Origin: Oscillatoria acuminata PCC 6304
GTDB taxonomy: Bacteria; Cyanobacteriota; Cyanobacteriia; Cyanobacteriales; Laspinemataceae
Direction: 5' to 3'
Length of the DNA stretch: 64,000 nucleotides
Assembly (NCBI RefSeq): GCF_000317105.1
Contig: NC_019693.1
Coordinates: 5,705,227-5,769,226, forward strand
The notes under the pieces are model-generated. The model made no database searches and had not been told where the DNA came from. It saw only the letters and a list, made by a program, of their open reading frames with translations. Below, in pieces: positions 1 through 8,660 of this stretch. Both the position numbers and the translations under genes were made by a program. Position 1 is the stretch's first letter; every line of letters begins with the position of its first letter.

Positions 1-644
1 TTGCGGCATATCAGCAAATCCAGGCGAGAAATGGGAGCATCATGAATCAAGTCATGACGACCAAAGATGACTAGCCGACGCAGATCCCCATCCAATCCGA
101 AGCGATCGCCGACCCGCCTAAAGTATCGCTGCTGGAATTCCTCCGAGATAGACTCGATATCTTTGGCTTTATAGGTGGCATTCCGTGCCTGTGTCAAGGC
201 TTCCTCATCTACATCGGTGGCGTAAATTTTCACCCGTCGCAGACAGTCTTCAATGCCGAGGGTTTCTACGAGTAAAATCGCCAAGGTGTAGGCTTCTTCT
301 CCCGAGGCACAACCCGCAGTCCAGAAGCGTAGGGGTTCTTCTGGGGATTTGTGTTTGATAATCTGCGGCAGGGTATGGGAGGCTAAGTATTTCCATGCCG
401 TGAGATCTCGAAAAAAGCTAGTAACGTTAATTAAGATGGTGTTGAATAAGGCGGGGAATTCTTCTGGGTGAACTTTCAAGTATTCCAGGTAATCCCCAAA
501 GTTGTCAATCTGATGCACCTGCATTCGCTTGGTGACTCGACGCTGGAGGGAGGAGCGCTTATATCCAACAAAATCAAAGCCGCGCGATTGGCGCAGATAC
601 TCTAGAAGTGCTTCAAATATTGAAGTCTGATCATTTGCAGTCAT
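1..644 (-). CDS. CheR-type protein-glutamate methyltransferase (3' part cut off by window edge)
   Basis: S-adenosylmethionine-dependent methyltransferase that methylates glutamates of chemoreceptors. Seen: an N-terminal helical CheR region with a basic stretch (SSLQRRVTKRMQ), NVTSFFRD, then the SAM-binding loop AGCASGEEAYTLA near residue 110 and the acidic YATDVDEEAL strand that contacts the cofactor. The frame begins at an ATG at 642-644 and is still open at base 1, so at least 214 residues are present and the C-terminus is missing. The start of this protein also matches CheB-CheR-PAS hybrid proteins, which are common in cyanobacteria, so whether this is a stand-alone CheR or part of a larger sensor protein cannot be decided here. 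Confidence 0.9.
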   Translation of the reverse strand, partial: MTANDQTSIFEALLEYLRQSRGFDFVGYKRSSLQRRVTKRMQVHQIDNFGDYLEYLKVHPEEFPALFNTILINVTSFFRDLTAWKYLASHTLPQIIKHKSPEEPLRFWTAGCASGEEAYTLAILLVETLGIEDCLRRVKIYATDVDEEALTQARNATYKAKDIESISEEFQQRYFRRVGDRFGLDGDLRRLVIFGRHDLIHDAPISRLDLLICR

Positions 645-1216
645 TGTTGATGGGTTGATGAGGACGCAGTTTAGAGAGGATATAAGAGAATCAGCGAAGG
701 TAAGTTAGCATCGCAGTACAAACTTTATGTTTTATCATAAAAGTTACTGTCGCAATAGTGGCTCTTACCGATTTCTGTAGATTTTCAAGGTTGACCCCTG
801 GTTGCCTGCTCTGGCACTGCGGTGGCTCAAAATCTCCGATAGTTAATCCGGAAGTCTATTCTCGGATTGTGGATTGAGATGTGGTCGGATGAACATCGGG
901 AGTAGGACAGTCCCGAGGGAGGTCCCCGGGTAGGCGGTTGGAGAGAACTGGCCCGTCTGCTGGAAATCCGGAGAGCTACAATATTAAAAGCCGACGGATT
1001 AACAAGGGGCGATCGCATTGGCCGGAGATATTTGTGCCTTATCTCATTGATTAATACCTCTAATTAGGTAGCAGATTGAATAAATTTTTAGGGAAAAGGG
1101 TTTAGGTGACTCCTGATTACCTATATTCTTCAATCATACCCCTATTTAATGGGTTTGGACGAGATGGATTTTATCCTTTAAAATTTAAGAGATAAATTCT
1201 CAAAATTCCCAAAGCA
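645..1216. other. Intergenic stretch between divergent cheR and sipA
   Basis: No gene is seen in these 572 bases. A short minus-strand open frame exists at 827-1018 but it is rich in Arg/Ser/Pro, has no ribosome binding site and resembles nothing. The stretch is AT-rich towards sipA and must hold the divergent promoters; no convincing -35/-10 pair was identified. Confidence 0.5.
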
Positions 1217-1477
1217 ATGTCAAAAGAATTCACCCTGGGCGATCGCGTCCGGGTTGTCGCCTTACCCGCCTACCTCAAAACCGCTGAACCCATCCCCATG
1301 CTCCGTCCACCCAACGCCGTCAGCTTGGGGGAAGAAGGTACAATTTTTGATCGCAAACCCGGAGGATATTGGAGCGTCCGCTTTAAAAAAGGGGCGTTTC
1401 TCATCGAAAGCCACTATATTGAACCCATCCAGGAATCCGTAGAAACATCTCAGGAAGGAACCACCGAAAACGAATGA
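1217..1477 (+). CDS. sipA: SipA family regulatory protein (DUF3148)
   Basis: Small cyanobacterial protein of 86 residues. In studied strains SipA binds the histidine kinase NblS/Hik33 and modulates its signalling (high light and nutrient stress). Seen: the family signature GDRVRVVALPAYLKTAEP at the start, then MLRPP, GEEGTIFDRKPGGYW and VRFKKGAFLIESHYIE, which cover the whole known domain as a small beta-barrel. The last ~15 residues are an acidic, Thr-rich tail. The next gene starts inside its stop region (4-base overlap), so the two are probably co-transcribed. Confidence 0.88.
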   Translation: MSKEFTLGDRVRVVALPAYLKTAEPIPMLRPPNAVSLGEEGTIFDRKPGGYWSVRFKKGAFLIESHYIEPIQESVETSQEGTTENE

Positions 1478-2373
1478 GCACCCGTTCAGCTTGCTTAATT
1501 TTTAATCCCTGTTCTGGGAAAGGCAATCCCGAGGCCGAACTCAAACAAATTTTCTCACTTTTAGAACCAGAAATTAAACTGGATATCCGCTATACGAAAC
1601 CCGATTTAGAACCCAGTCAACTGGCCCATGAAGCAGTCGCTCGGGGGGTGGATTTAGTGATTGCCTCCGGTGGCGATGGCACCGTTTCGGCGGTAGCTGA
1701 AGCCTTAATTACTACAGAAATTCCCTTAGGGGTGATCCCCCGAGGGACCGCCAATGCCTTTGCTGTTGCCTTGGGAATTCCCACCAATATCCCCGATGCT
1801 TGTCAGACGATTTTACATGGACTAATTCGGGCGATCGATGGCGCAACTTGCAACGGAAAACCCTGCATTTTGCTCACGGGAGTGGGATGGGAAGCCGAAA
1901 CCGTGGAACAAGCCGATCGCGAGGCCAAAAACTGGTTTGGCGCAATGGCTTATTTGGTCGCCGGAATCGAGAAACTCTGGGATATGCAGTCTTTTCAAGT
2001 CGAGCTTGAGATGGACGGAGAAATCAGCACCTTACGGGCGATCGCCGTCACCATTGCCAATGCTGCACCGCCCACCTCTGTCCTCGCCCAAGGGCCTGGA
2101 GGCGTCATCCCCGATGATGGATTGCTGGATGTCACGATTCTATCCACCCAGACTGAAATGAGTACCTTGGGAGCCGTTTCTAGCTTAATGACTGGCGCAT
2201 TACGAGGAGTCGCTTCTCAACACAATGATGTCCTCTACCTGCGGACAAATCGCATCAAAGTGACCACCAATCCCCCCCAAAAAGTGACCGTTGATGGGGA
2301 AATCCGAGGGACCACACCGATAGAAATGGAATGCGTTCCCCTGAGTCTAAATGTCATGGTTCCGGAGATCTAA
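1474..2373 (+). CDS. YegS/BmrU-type diacylglycerol (lipid) kinase
   Basis: Member of the DAGK catalytic family, which phosphorylates a lipid such as diacylglycerol using ATP. Seen in 299 residues: N-terminal IFNPCSGKG nucleotide-binding loop, the hallmark SGGDGTVSAVAEAL around residue 65, PRGTANAFAVALGIP around residue 88, and the C-terminal beta-sandwich with GGVIPDDGLLDV and VTVDGE. Length is normal for the family. It overlaps sipA by 4 bases (ATGA). The actual lipid substrate cannot be read from sequence. Confidence 0.9.
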   Translation: MSTRSACLIFNPCSGKGNPEAELKQIFSLLEPEIKLDIRYTKPDLEPSQLAHEAVARGVDLVIASGGDGTVSAVAEALITTEIPLGVIPRGTANAFAVALGIPTNIPDACQTILHGLIRAIDGATCNGKPCILLTGVGWEAETVEQADREAKNWFGAMAYLVAGIEKLWDMQSFQVELEMDGEISTLRAIAVTIANAAPPTSVLAQGPGGVIPDDGLLDVTILSTQTEMSTLGAVSSLMTGALRGVASQHNDVLYLRTNRIKVTTNPPQKVTVDGEIRGTTPIEMECVPLSLNVMVPEI

Positions 2374-2904
2374 TCCCGAGGACCCGCCTCAAGGATGGAG
2401 CCACCTCCGGTCCCCTCCCCTGATTCTAGGGGAGGGTTTAGGGTGGGGTTCTTGATGACGAGCGATCGCGTAGATATGGAGAGGAGTGCGATCGCACTCC
2501 TTCGTCCATATCCTAACCCTCGGATCTGGACCTCACCGGACTGGGAACCGCTATAAATCTTCTTCTAAATCCCTGATATTTGGATAAATTCCTCAAGTCA
2601 GAGTTTTGTTTGATTTAACCTTTAATTTCTGACTAAGATCCAAAAGACATCAACTGTTCAGCGTGAGCAGATATCTTCTCAAAAATTCCTATAAAAATAG
2701 GCAGTCCACGGGTAAGAAATGAACCCTAACTATGAACAAGGGAGGAAGTCGAGTTGCCAGTCATCCTAAAGGTGGTATGATGGGGTGCAGTAGCCGCTGC
2801 CATTTCCATAAAAGCAAATGTCCAAACGTCACATTTGCCCTAAACGAAATGCCACCGGACTTGCTCTCTAAAGTCCCTAACTGCGAATCTGATACTAAAT
2901 CCTC
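2374..2904. other. Intergenic region with repeat hairpins upstream of coaD
   Basis: No gene is seen in 531 bases. The left part has a GC-rich hairpin-type repeat (about 2410-2440) and a HIP1-centred palindrome (listed separately). Nearer coaD, 2815-2821 and 2831-2837 form a 7-bp hairpin (CAAATGT/ACATTTG), possibly part of the coaD leader. No riboswitch class was recognised. Confidence 0.45.
2473..2512. repeat. Nested palindrome centred on a HIP1 site
   Basis: An 18-bp perfect palindrome GGAGTGCGATCGCACTCC (2483-2500) is enclosed by outer arms GATATGGA (2473-2480) and TCCATATC (2505-2512). The whole 40-bp unit could form a long hairpin between the lipid kinase and coaD. There is no T-run, so it is not a typical intrinsic terminator. 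Confidence 0.7.
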
Positions 2905-3453
2905 GTGATTGCAATTTATCCGGGCAGCTTTGATCCCATTACCCTAGGTCACCTTGACATCATAGAGCGAGGGTGTAAGCTGTTTGATCAGGTGATTGTG
3001 GCGGTGGTGCTTAATCCCAATAAAACCCCACTGTTTACCGTGCAAGAGCGTTTAGAGCAGATTCGCCTTGCAACTCCCCATTTGTCTAATTTAGAAATAG
3101 ACTGTTTTGAGGGCTTGACGGTGAACTATGCCAGAATTCGAGGGGCGAGTGTCCTGTTACGGGGACTGCGAGTGCTCTCGGACTTTGAGCTAGAACTCCA
3201 GATGGCTCATACGAACAAAACCCTAGCCACTGAAATCGAGACCGTTTTTTTAGCAACTTCTAACGAATATAGCTTTTTAAGCAGTAGTGTAGTAAAGGAA
3301 GTTGCCCGATTTGGCGGCTCCATCGATCACCTTGTTCCCCAGCACGTTGCGCTTGATATCTACCGATGTTACGCCAAAACACAGCCCGGATTGACCCAGA
3401 CGACAGATCGAGTCTCCCAGAAGAATCTCCCGAGCACGAGCAGGGACTCCTAG
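2905..3453 (+). CDS. coaD: Pantetheine-phosphate adenylyltransferase (CoaD)
   Basis: Transfers AMP from ATP to 4'-phosphopantetheine, the penultimate step of coenzyme A synthesis, in the cytoplasm. Seen: N-terminal [15 protein letters not shown] with the T/HxGH nucleotidyltransferase motif, [18 protein letters not shown] in the middle, and the [13 protein letters not shown] substrate-binding segment. It begins at a GTG codon (2905), which fits the family start exactly. At 182 residues it is about 20 longer than E. coli CoaD through a polar C-terminal tail, and that tail overlaps the next gene. Confidence 0.95.
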   Translation: MIAIYPGSFDPITLGHLDIIERGCKLFDQVIVAVVLNPNKTPLFTVQERLEQIRLATPHLSNLEIDCFEGLTVNYARIRGASVLLRGLRVLSDFELELQMAHTNKTLATEIETVFLATSNEYSFLSSSVVKEVARFGGSIDHLVPQHVALDIYRCYAKTQPGLTQTTDRVSQKNLPSTSRDS

Positions 3454-3998
3454 ATATCCAGCGGGAACTAAACCGACTGGAGGAGATGATTCTCGAAAGT
3501 CCGCGCATCCCGTTTACGGGAAGGACCCTGGTGGATGAGGAGCAGTTGCTAGAGCAGCTCGATCTCTTGCGGCTGAATTTACCTGCTACCTTTGAGGAAG
3601 TAGAGGAAATCATCCGCCACAAGGACGAAATCATTGTCCAAGCCGAACAATATGCCCAGGAAATTTTGGAAGCCGCAGAGCAAAGGGCGGCCCAAATTCT
3701 TGATGAAATGGGGATTGTCCGACAGGCGAAGCTAGAATCAGACCATCTGCGCCAACAGGTTCAGATTGATTGCGAATCCGCCCAGGAACAGACGATTTCG
3801 GAAATTGAACGGTTGCGACGGCAAGCCCTGGACGACTTAGAGGAGATGAGGTCCCGGGCGATCTCCGAAGCGGAGGCGATCGAAAAAGGCGCGGATGATT
3901 ATGCCGATCGCGTCCTCTACAACCTGGAAAGTCAACTCTCAGAAATGTTGCGCGTTGTTCGTAACGGCAGATCCCAACTCGACCCCGAATCCAAGTAA
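3366..3998 (+). CDS. DivIVA-like / ATP synthase subunit b-like coiled-coil protein
   Basis: Protein of 210 residues, almost entirely charged helix. Seen: after a Pro/acidic start, [30 protein letters not shown] is broken by prolines, followed by a long coiled coil rich in Glu, Gln and Arg (about residues 70-190). This resembles the cyanobacterial DivIVA-type proteins that act at the division site (Cdv3 group); that identity is inference. The assigned start lies 88 bases inside coaD; an alternative ATG at 3487 would remove the overlap but also the conserved-looking start. It is probably co-transcribed with coaD. Confidence 0.65.
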   Translation: MLRQNTARIDPDDRSSLPEESPEHEQGLLDIQRELNRLEEMILESPRIPFTGRTLVDEEQLLEQLDLLRLNLPATFEEVEEIIRHKDEIIVQAEQYAQEILEAAEQRAAQILDEMGIVRQAKLESDHLRQQVQIDCESAQEQTISEIERLRRQALDDLEEMRSRAISEAEAIEKGADDYADRVLYNLESQLSEMLRVVRNGRSQLDPESK

Positions 3999-4171
3999 AC
4001 CTCTAGCCCCTCATCCGAACCCTCCCCCAACTGGACGCTGATGCCCTTAACCCCCTAGGGAATTAGCACCAGGGTCCCAGCACCCTCAAGGGGGACTGTC
4101 ATCCTTGATACCCCCAACCCACCCCGCAGGTTTTTACCCTTCAACCCTGTCATCTTTTATCCTTTCGCTTC

Positions 4172-5626
4172 ATGGTTTCGGAAAAGTTTCGCCGCCAATT
4201 ACGCACAGAGGCTCGTTCATGGACAATGGAGGGCTTGATTTCCGAGGATCAGTATCAAGAATTGTCCAGTCGCTATGGGTTTGAAAGCCTCGATCGCCCG
4301 AATCAGATTCGGTTTGTTGCCATCCTGGTGGGGTTGGGCGCATTGCTAATCAGTAGCGGTGCGATCGCCCTAGTCCAAGCGAATTGGGATATCTGGTCCC
4401 GAGAAACTAAAACTGCCATACTGGTGGGACTCTTCATTGCCGTGAATCTCTGCGCTTTCTATTTGTGGGGCGATCCCCTGGGGCGATCGTATCGCTTCCC
4501 CAAATGGCAAACTCGCACCGGCCACGGATTATTCTTTCTAAGTTCCCTCCTCCTCGGGTTAAACATGAGCCTGATTGGGGAAATCTTCCTCATGAGTCCA
4601 TCCCTGGGAGAATTTTCGTTAATTTGGGGGTTAGCAGTCCTGGTCATGGCCTACAGCTTGCGTTTGACCGGCTGTGGGATTTTAGCGACTCTGTTAATTG
4701 GGGCCGGATACTGGCCCGGTTTAGCCCAGGTGTATCAGGGAGAGGGATTGTTTTGGATCCGCACCGTCATCCTCCATCTGCCCTTAATTTCCGCCTTTCT
4801 GTTAGTGCCCCTCGCCTACTGGTGCCGATCGCCCTGGATTTTTGGATTGGCGACCCTGGTCCTGATTCAGTCGGTGCAAGTCAATCTAATCGTGGGGTTC
4901 AGTCTGCTGAATGTGCCGAATCATTGGATGCTGGCGATCGCCTACGCCTTACCGCCTGCACTCTTGTGGAGTTATGACGATCAACCCTGGCAAGTCACCT
5001 CCCTATTTGAGGGCAGCAAAGATATCCCCCATTTTCGACCCATCGCCCGCACCTTTGCCCTGATCTTTCTCGCCCTCTCGTTTTATGTAATTTCCTTCCA
5101 TTGGTTTTGGTCCTCCACTTCCCCTCTCTCGCCTTGGGACCCCACCATAGCTGAAATTCCCCTCCAACAAGGGTTTGCCTACCTCCTTGATGTGCTAATC
5201 GTCCTCGGGAGTTGGCTGGCCTTGGTGTGGCATTTTGGCAGTCCTGGGGAGAATTTCCGGCGGTTTTCCTCCCCCGATGCCTACTTGAATCATGCGATCG
5301 CCCTGGTGATTGCGATCGCCACCGGGATGCTGTTTTGGCATTTTGGCATCCAACCCTTACCCTTGCTGGGTCCGTTAATATTTAACATCCTGCTATTTTT
5401 GTTAGCATACGGATTGATGCGTCGGGGTCTCACCCAAGGCGATCGGCGAATTTTTTGGTGGGGTACGCTCTTATTAACTTTGCAAATTCTCACCCGAGTC
5501 CTGGAGTATGAAACCGGATTAGTCTTGAAATCCATCGTCTTTGTTCTCTGTGGAATGGCCACAATTGCTATTGGCCTTGCCGTCGGCAGTCGGATTCAAC
5601 CTGTTGAACAGGAAGACTTGACTTGA
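4172..5626 (+). CDS. DUF2157 domain multi-pass membrane protein
   Basis: Membrane protein of 484 residues. Seen: a soluble N-terminal helix bundle (residues 1-45, LRTEARSWTMEGLISEDQYQEL, typical of DUF2157), then about 12 hydrophobic segments starting with FVAILVGLGALLISSGAIAL. Members of this family are often encoded beside a GDYXXLXY protein, as here (5898-6593), and the two are thought to work together; the biochemical role is unknown. The C-terminus ends in a short acidic tail. Confidence 0.85.
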   Translation: MVSEKFRRQLRTEARSWTMEGLISEDQYQELSSRYGFESLDRPNQIRFVAILVGLGALLISSGAIALVQANWDIWSRETKTAILVGLFIAVNLCAFYLWGDPLGRSYRFPKWQTRTGHGLFFLSSLLLGLNMSLIGEIFLMSPSLGEFSLIWGLAVLVMAYSLRLTGCGILATLLIGAGYWPGLAQVYQGEGLFWIRTVILHLPLISAFLLVPLAYWCRSPWIFGLATLVLIQSVQVNLIVGFSLLNVPNHWMLAIAYALPPALLWSYDDQPWQVTSLFEGSKDIPHFRPIARTFALIFLALSFYVISFHWFWSSTSPLSPWDPTIAEIPLQQGFAYLLDVLIVLGSWLALVWHFGSPGENFRRFSSPDAYLNHAIALVIAIATGMLFWHFGIQPLPLLGPLIFNILLFLLAYGLMRRGLTQGDRRIFWWGTLLLTLQILTRVLEYETGLVLKSIVFVLCGMATIAIGLAVGSRIQPVEQEDLT

Positions 5627-5653
5627 GAAGGAATTGTGTGCTTTGAAAAGAGA

Positions 5654-5693
5654 CCTAACCCCCCAGCCCCCTTCCCTAAGAGGGAAGGGGGAG
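5654..5693. repeat. C-rich hairpin repeat, copy 1
   Basis: Dispersed cyanobacterial intergenic element. An 11-bp perfect stem CCCCCTTCCCT / AGGGAAGGGGG (5667-5677 with 5681-5691, loop AAG) is preceded by CCTAACCCCCCAG. A near-identical copy lies at 7200-7240. A related hairpin follows at 5742-5762 (CCCTCTCCT/AGGAGAGGG). Such elements produce spurious open frames; the one covering 5634-5876 is not a gene. Confidence 0.75.
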
Positions 5694-5897
5694 AAAGAGA
5701 TTTATTCCCCCCTCCCGAAAAGACCTTTATTCCTTATACCTCCCTCTCCTTGTAGGAGAGGGCCGGGGAGAGGTCAGATCGGTTTTTATTTAGGCAAAAT
5801 TGAGATGCTCCCATGTTGGATTAACAATCAGCATTCTTTCGTCAATTATAATTTCCCCCTGACCCCGAACGAATGAGTCAGAGGATTCTTCTAAATT

Positions 5898-6593
5898 ATG
5901 GAAAACGAGCAGCCTTCTTCTCCCCAAAAAATCAAACCCAGCTTAGTAATCGGTCGATTTTTAATTCCTCTGTTCATTCAAACTGCCGCCATGCTAACCG
6001 TGGCATTTTCGGCGGTTCAGACCGAAAGGAATGGAGAATTAGTGACCTTAGAAACTGAACCTGTTAATTTGAGTAAATTTATTAGAAATTCTGCCAATCG
6101 GGTCAGTTATAACATTTCCAGCTTCCAAAAACTAGAAGAAATTCCCGGATGGGAAGAACTGCCGGGAACTCCTGTGCCTTGTCCCCGGAATAACCAACCC
6201 CGAAATCGGCAGAAGAATCAGTGTAATCCAGACGCAAAATTGTTAGACCCGGATTTGACCCTCTATGTTATTTTGGAACCGCCGACAACGGAAGAAACTG
6301 GGGAAGTGCCAACGCCTTGGGTCGCGGTGGGGTTAAGTGGCGATCGGCCAATGGAATTAGGGGAAAATCAAGTCATGATTAAGGGGAAATCCTCAGAAGA
6401 TTTGGTGGAGTATGAGGGAGAAAAATTTTACCTAATGCGATCGCAACGGGAGGAAATATTGGAAACTTTAGATTTGACCGACCAGGAGGAACAACTCGAA
6501 CCCTTAATGATCCAGCTCAAAGTGAATCCGCGCGGATATGCCGTGCCAGTGAAGTTGTGGATCGGCGATCGCAACTATTCCCTCTCAAATTGA
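5898..6593 (+). CDS. GDYXXLXY-domain-like membrane-anchored protein
   Basis: Protein of 231 residues, partner type of DUF2157. Seen: cytoplasmic N-terminus, one hydrophobic anchor (residues about 18-40, GRFLIPLFIQTAAMLTVAF), then LETEPVNLSKFIRNSANRV, which is in the place of the family's EPVDPRDLLRGDYVxLxY segment but has lost the exact GDY letters. The external part contains a Cys pair (CPRN...QCNP) absent from most relatives. The C-terminus WIGDRNYSLSN fits the end of the family. It follows the DUF2157 gene after 271 bases filled with hairpin repeats. Confidence 0.65.
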   Translation: MENEQPSSPQKIKPSLVIGRFLIPLFIQTAAMLTVAFSAVQTERNGELVTLETEPVNLSKFIRNSANRVSYNISSFQKLEEIPGWEELPGTPVPCPRNNQPRNRQKNQCNPDAKLLDPDLTLYVILEPPTTEETGEVPTPWVAVGLSGDRPMELGENQVMIKGKSSEDLVEYEGEKFYLMRSQREEILETLDLTDQEEQLEPLMIQLKVNPRGYAVPVKLWIGDRNYSLSN

Positions 6594-6624
6594 ATCAAAC
6601 AAGTAACTGTTAAACCGTAGGATT

Positions 6625-7152
6625 ATGAATAGTTTAGCCCAGTTAATCGTCACCAGTCTCAGCCTGTTTTTATTGGGTTGTGCACCGTCGGGGTTACCCC
6701 CCTCTGCCACCGCCCAACCCCAGGGGGAGAGCGTGTCTTTCTCACCAAGAGTCCAAATAGAGAGGGGACAAGATTTGCCTATTACCGCACAAACAACCAT
6801 CGGCGACCAAATTATTGAATTAGAAGTGGCAACCACGCCACAACAACAGGCGATCGGACTGATGCACCGAAGTGAGATTGCGCCCAATCGGGGGATGTTG
6901 TTTCCATTTAATCCTCCCAGACCCGTCACTTTTTGGATGAAAAACGTTGAAATTAACCTGGATATGATATTTTTGCGGGATGGAGAAGTCCTGGCGATCG
7001 CTGCCGATGTTCCCCCCTGTACCACCGACCCTTGTCCCTTCTACGGACCGCCAAATACCCCCATTGATCATGTTCTCGAACTAGGAGGAGGACGCGCTGC
7101 GGAACTGGGAATACAAGTGGGCGATCAAATTGCGATCGACTTTTTTGAGTAA
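6625..7152 (+). CDS. DUF192 family lipoprotein
   Basis: Secreted lipoprotein of 175 residues. Seen: signal peptide with lipobox L16-L17-G18-C19, a short Pro/Ser linker, then a complete DUF192 domain (residues about 60-172) with QQAIGLMHRSEIAPNRGMLF, FWMKNVEINLDMIFL and VLELGGGRAAELGIQVGD. The domain is a small beta-barrel of unknown biochemical role, often exported. It starts 31 bases after the preceding gene, so co-transcription is possible. Confidence 0.88.
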   Translation: MNSLAQLIVTSLSLFLLGCAPSGLPPSATAQPQGESVSFSPRVQIERGQDLPITAQTTIGDQIIELEVATTPQQQAIGLMHRSEIAPNRGMLFPFNPPRPVTFWMKNVEINLDMIFLRDGEVLAIAADVPPCTTDPCPFYGPPNTPIDHVLELGGGRAAELGIQVGDQIAIDFFE

Positions 7153-7199
7153 ACATTCGGGAGGGGACAGCGCCTTGTCCTCCCCCGGTTAGTCCCGGA

Positions 7200-7240
7200 C
7201 CTAACCCCCCAACCCCCTTCCCTGCAAGGGAAGGGGGAGA
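7200..7240. repeat. C-rich hairpin repeat, copy 2
   Basis: Same element as at 5654-5693: CCCCCTTCCCT (7213-7223) pairs with AGGGAAGGGGG (7227-7237) across a 3-base loop, preceded by CTAACCCCCCAA. It lies between the DUF192 gene and the DUF433 antitoxin. Confidence 0.75.
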
Positions 7241-7298
7241 AGAGGAGGAAAGGACTTTTTAGGTTAATCTTTCGGACTTGATATTAGGAGCAACAGAA

Positions 7299-7580
7299 AT
7301 GGTTAAAGCAACAGAAAATCGTTATATTGTCAGAGATGATGAAATATTGGGGGGCGAACCGATTATCAAAGGCACTCGTACCCCAGTTAGAGCCATTGTG
7401 GAAACCTGGCGCATGGGAGTGTTGCCGGAAGAAATTCCCATCGGAATGCCCCATCTAACCCTAGCCCAGGTCTTTGATGCCTTGAGCTACTACAGCGACA
7501 ACCAGGAAGAGATTCACCAGTATATTGAGCGCAATCGCATCCCCGATGAATTAATCGATCCATTGGTGAAAGGGCTATGA
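7299..7580 (+). CDS. DUF433 antitoxin
   Basis: Antitoxin-type protein of 93 residues. Seen: NRYIVRDDEILGGEPIIKGTR and TPVRAIVETW, the DUF433 helix-turn-helix-like core, then LTLAQVFDALSYY and a Glu-rich tail. The ATG at 7299 is chosen because AGGAG (7286-7290) sits 8 bases upstream; an earlier TTG at 7278 would put that site inside the gene. It overlaps the toxin gene by 4 bases (ATGA), the usual arrangement of DUF433/DUF5615 pairs, in which the antitoxin neutralises the PIN-like nuclease and represses the operon. Confidence 0.88.
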   Translation: MVKATENRYIVRDDEILGGEPIIKGTRTPVRAIVETWRMGVLPEEIPIGMPHLTLAQVFDALSYYSDNQEEIHQYIERNRIPDELIDPLVKGL

Positions 7581-7924
7581 CTGATGTATTTATCCGTCTC
7601 TATCTGGATGAAGATGTGAATGTCCTGGTGGCAGACTTGCTCAAAGCCAGAGGGTTTGATGTCATCACTGCGCGGGACGCGGGAACCCTTCACAGTAGTG
7701 ATCCTGAACAACTTGCCTACGCCGTCAGTCAACAGAGGGTGTTACTCACCCATAACCGAGTTGATTTTGAGGAACTCGCCCAGGCATACTTTTCCTCTGA
7801 ACAAATTCACTATGGGATGATTTTTGCCGTGCGCCGTCCACCGCCACAAATCGTCCAGCGACTTCTAGTAATTTTGAACGAAGTTACAGCCGATGAAATG
7901 GAAAATCAAGTGCGATATATCTAA
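7577..7924 (+). CDS. DUF5615 PIN-like ribonuclease toxin
   Basis: PIN-like (Mut7-C related) toxin of 115 residues, predicted to cut RNA. Seen: N-terminal RLYLDEDVNVLVADLL with the acidic metal-binding cluster D11/E12/D13, GFDVITARDAGTLHSSDPEQL, VLLTHNRVDFEEL with the second acidic cluster, and HYGMIFAVRRP. Length matches the family. It is translationally coupled to the DUF433 antitoxin and followed 12 bases later by a further antitoxin-like gene. Confidence 0.87.
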   Translation: MTDVFIRLYLDEDVNVLVADLLKARGFDVITARDAGTLHSSDPEQLAYAVSQQRVLLTHNRVDFEELAQAYFSSEQIHYGMIFAVRRPPPQIVQRLLVILNEVTADEMENQVRYI

Positions 7925-7936
7925 GAGGAAATTGTC

Positions 7937-8191
7937 ATGCAGAGCATTCACTTGAAAACCACCGTGGGAGCGGATGGGGTGTTGCGAGTCCCGTTGCCAC
8001 CGGAATATCAAAATCAGGAATTGGAGGCCATTGTGATCTGGGAACTTTTGCCCAAAAGCGAGTTAGCAAACCCCCCAAACCCATCAGAATGGCAACCCGG
8101 ATTCTTTGATGAAGTTGTCGGCGGTTGGGTGGGTGAACCCCTAGGGCGAGAAGACCAGGGAGACTCCGAAATAAGGGAGAAATTGTTTTGA
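7937..8191 (+). CDS. Orphan VapB-like antitoxin
   Basis: Protein of 84 residues whose first half (LKTTVGADGVLRVPLPPEYQ, NQELEAIVIWELL) matches the small beta-strand antitoxins usually paired with VapC PIN toxins in cyanobacteria. The same layout is seen at 17834-18055, where the toxin is present. Here no toxin follows: the next bases are a hairpin and the degenerate queD copy. A ribosome site AGGAAA precedes the ATG. It is probably a leftover antitoxin or an addition to the DUF433/DUF5615 operon. Confidence 0.7.
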   Translation: MQSIHLKTTVGADGVLRVPLPPEYQNQELEAIVIWELLPKSELANPPNPSEWQPGFFDEVVGGWVGEPLGREDQGDSEIREKLF

Positions 8192-8232
8192 CTGACCGGC
8201 TCAATTATAGAAAATAGAACGTTAATAACCAA

Positions 8233-8256
8233 GGGATTGGATGAAAATCCAATCCC
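8233..8256 (+). terminator. Intrinsic terminator-like hairpin after the antitoxin operon
   Basis: Perfect 10-bp stem GGGATTGGAT / ATCCAATCCC with a GAAA loop, followed by AAGTTTTAT. It lies 41 bases after the stop codon of the orphan antitoxin. Confidence 0.6.
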
Positions 8257-8384
8257 AAGTTTTATAGAGACCCAGAATACTTACTCTCAATCATTCTCTG
8301 GGAAGTCGGTACCCCAATTCGAGAATGAGAAGAAGCGCTTCATATCAGAGCTGAGTCTGGTGATAATTTTGTTCAAGCCTGGAT

Positions 8385-8464
8385 TATAATCAAAGTTTCG
8401 TTCACCCGCCGCTGATGGGGTCCTTATGCTCTCCGAATCGGGTAGGGTTGCGATCGCATGAGGG
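8385..8464 (+). promoter_or_regulatory. Duplicated queD promoter and leader (left copy)
   Basis: Closely similar to the leader of the intact queD (30184-30263): TATAAT box at 8385-8390, TTTCGTTCA, CCGCC, CCTTATGC (8422-8429) and GCATGAGGG (8456-8464). The 8-bp complement CCTTATGC/GCATGAGG is unchanged, but the GGCG present in the intact copy is TGCG here. It stands before a queD remnant whose start codon is lost. Confidence 0.75.
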
Positions 8465-8471
8465 AAAAATC

Positions 8472-8660
8472 ATCCCTTCATGGCAAGACACAACACTCAT
8501 CGGACTCCTACCCCCACAAACGTATCACCGTTGATGTCACAACCTTACCCTGGGTAAAAAGGGACTTCAACAAAGCCGGATCAACTCCCTGGGTCTTCAA
8601 TCAGGTCATGCCACCGGAATATGAAACCACCGCAGAAATAATCGCCCAGTCCATTTACTG
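8472..8660 (+). pseudogene. Degenerate queD copy
   Basis: Remnant of a 6-carboxytetrahydropterin synthase gene, homologous to the intact queD at 30271-30660. The start codon position reads ATC (8472). About 110 bases that encode the zinc-binding histidines and catalytic Cys are missing, and the rest still reads KRDFNKAGS, VMPPEYETTAEIIAQ. The essential Asp-His pair (LDHCVLND in the intact copy) is STPWVFNQ here. Homology fades near 8660. An open frame runs through 8458-8721 but it is not a functional enzyme. Confidence 0.78.

Noticed and set aside
827-1018. Minus-strand 63-codon open frame upstream of sipA
   Set aside because: No ribosome site, composition rich in Ser/Arg/Pro, nothing recognisable.
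2640-2904. Riboswitch or small RNA before coaD
   Set aside because: Only a 7-bp hairpin was found and no known RNA class was recognised.
5634-5876. 80-codon open frame after the DUF2157 gene
   Set aside because: It is a read-through of C-rich hairpin repeats (LTPQPPSLRGKGE...), a known artefact of this repeat type.
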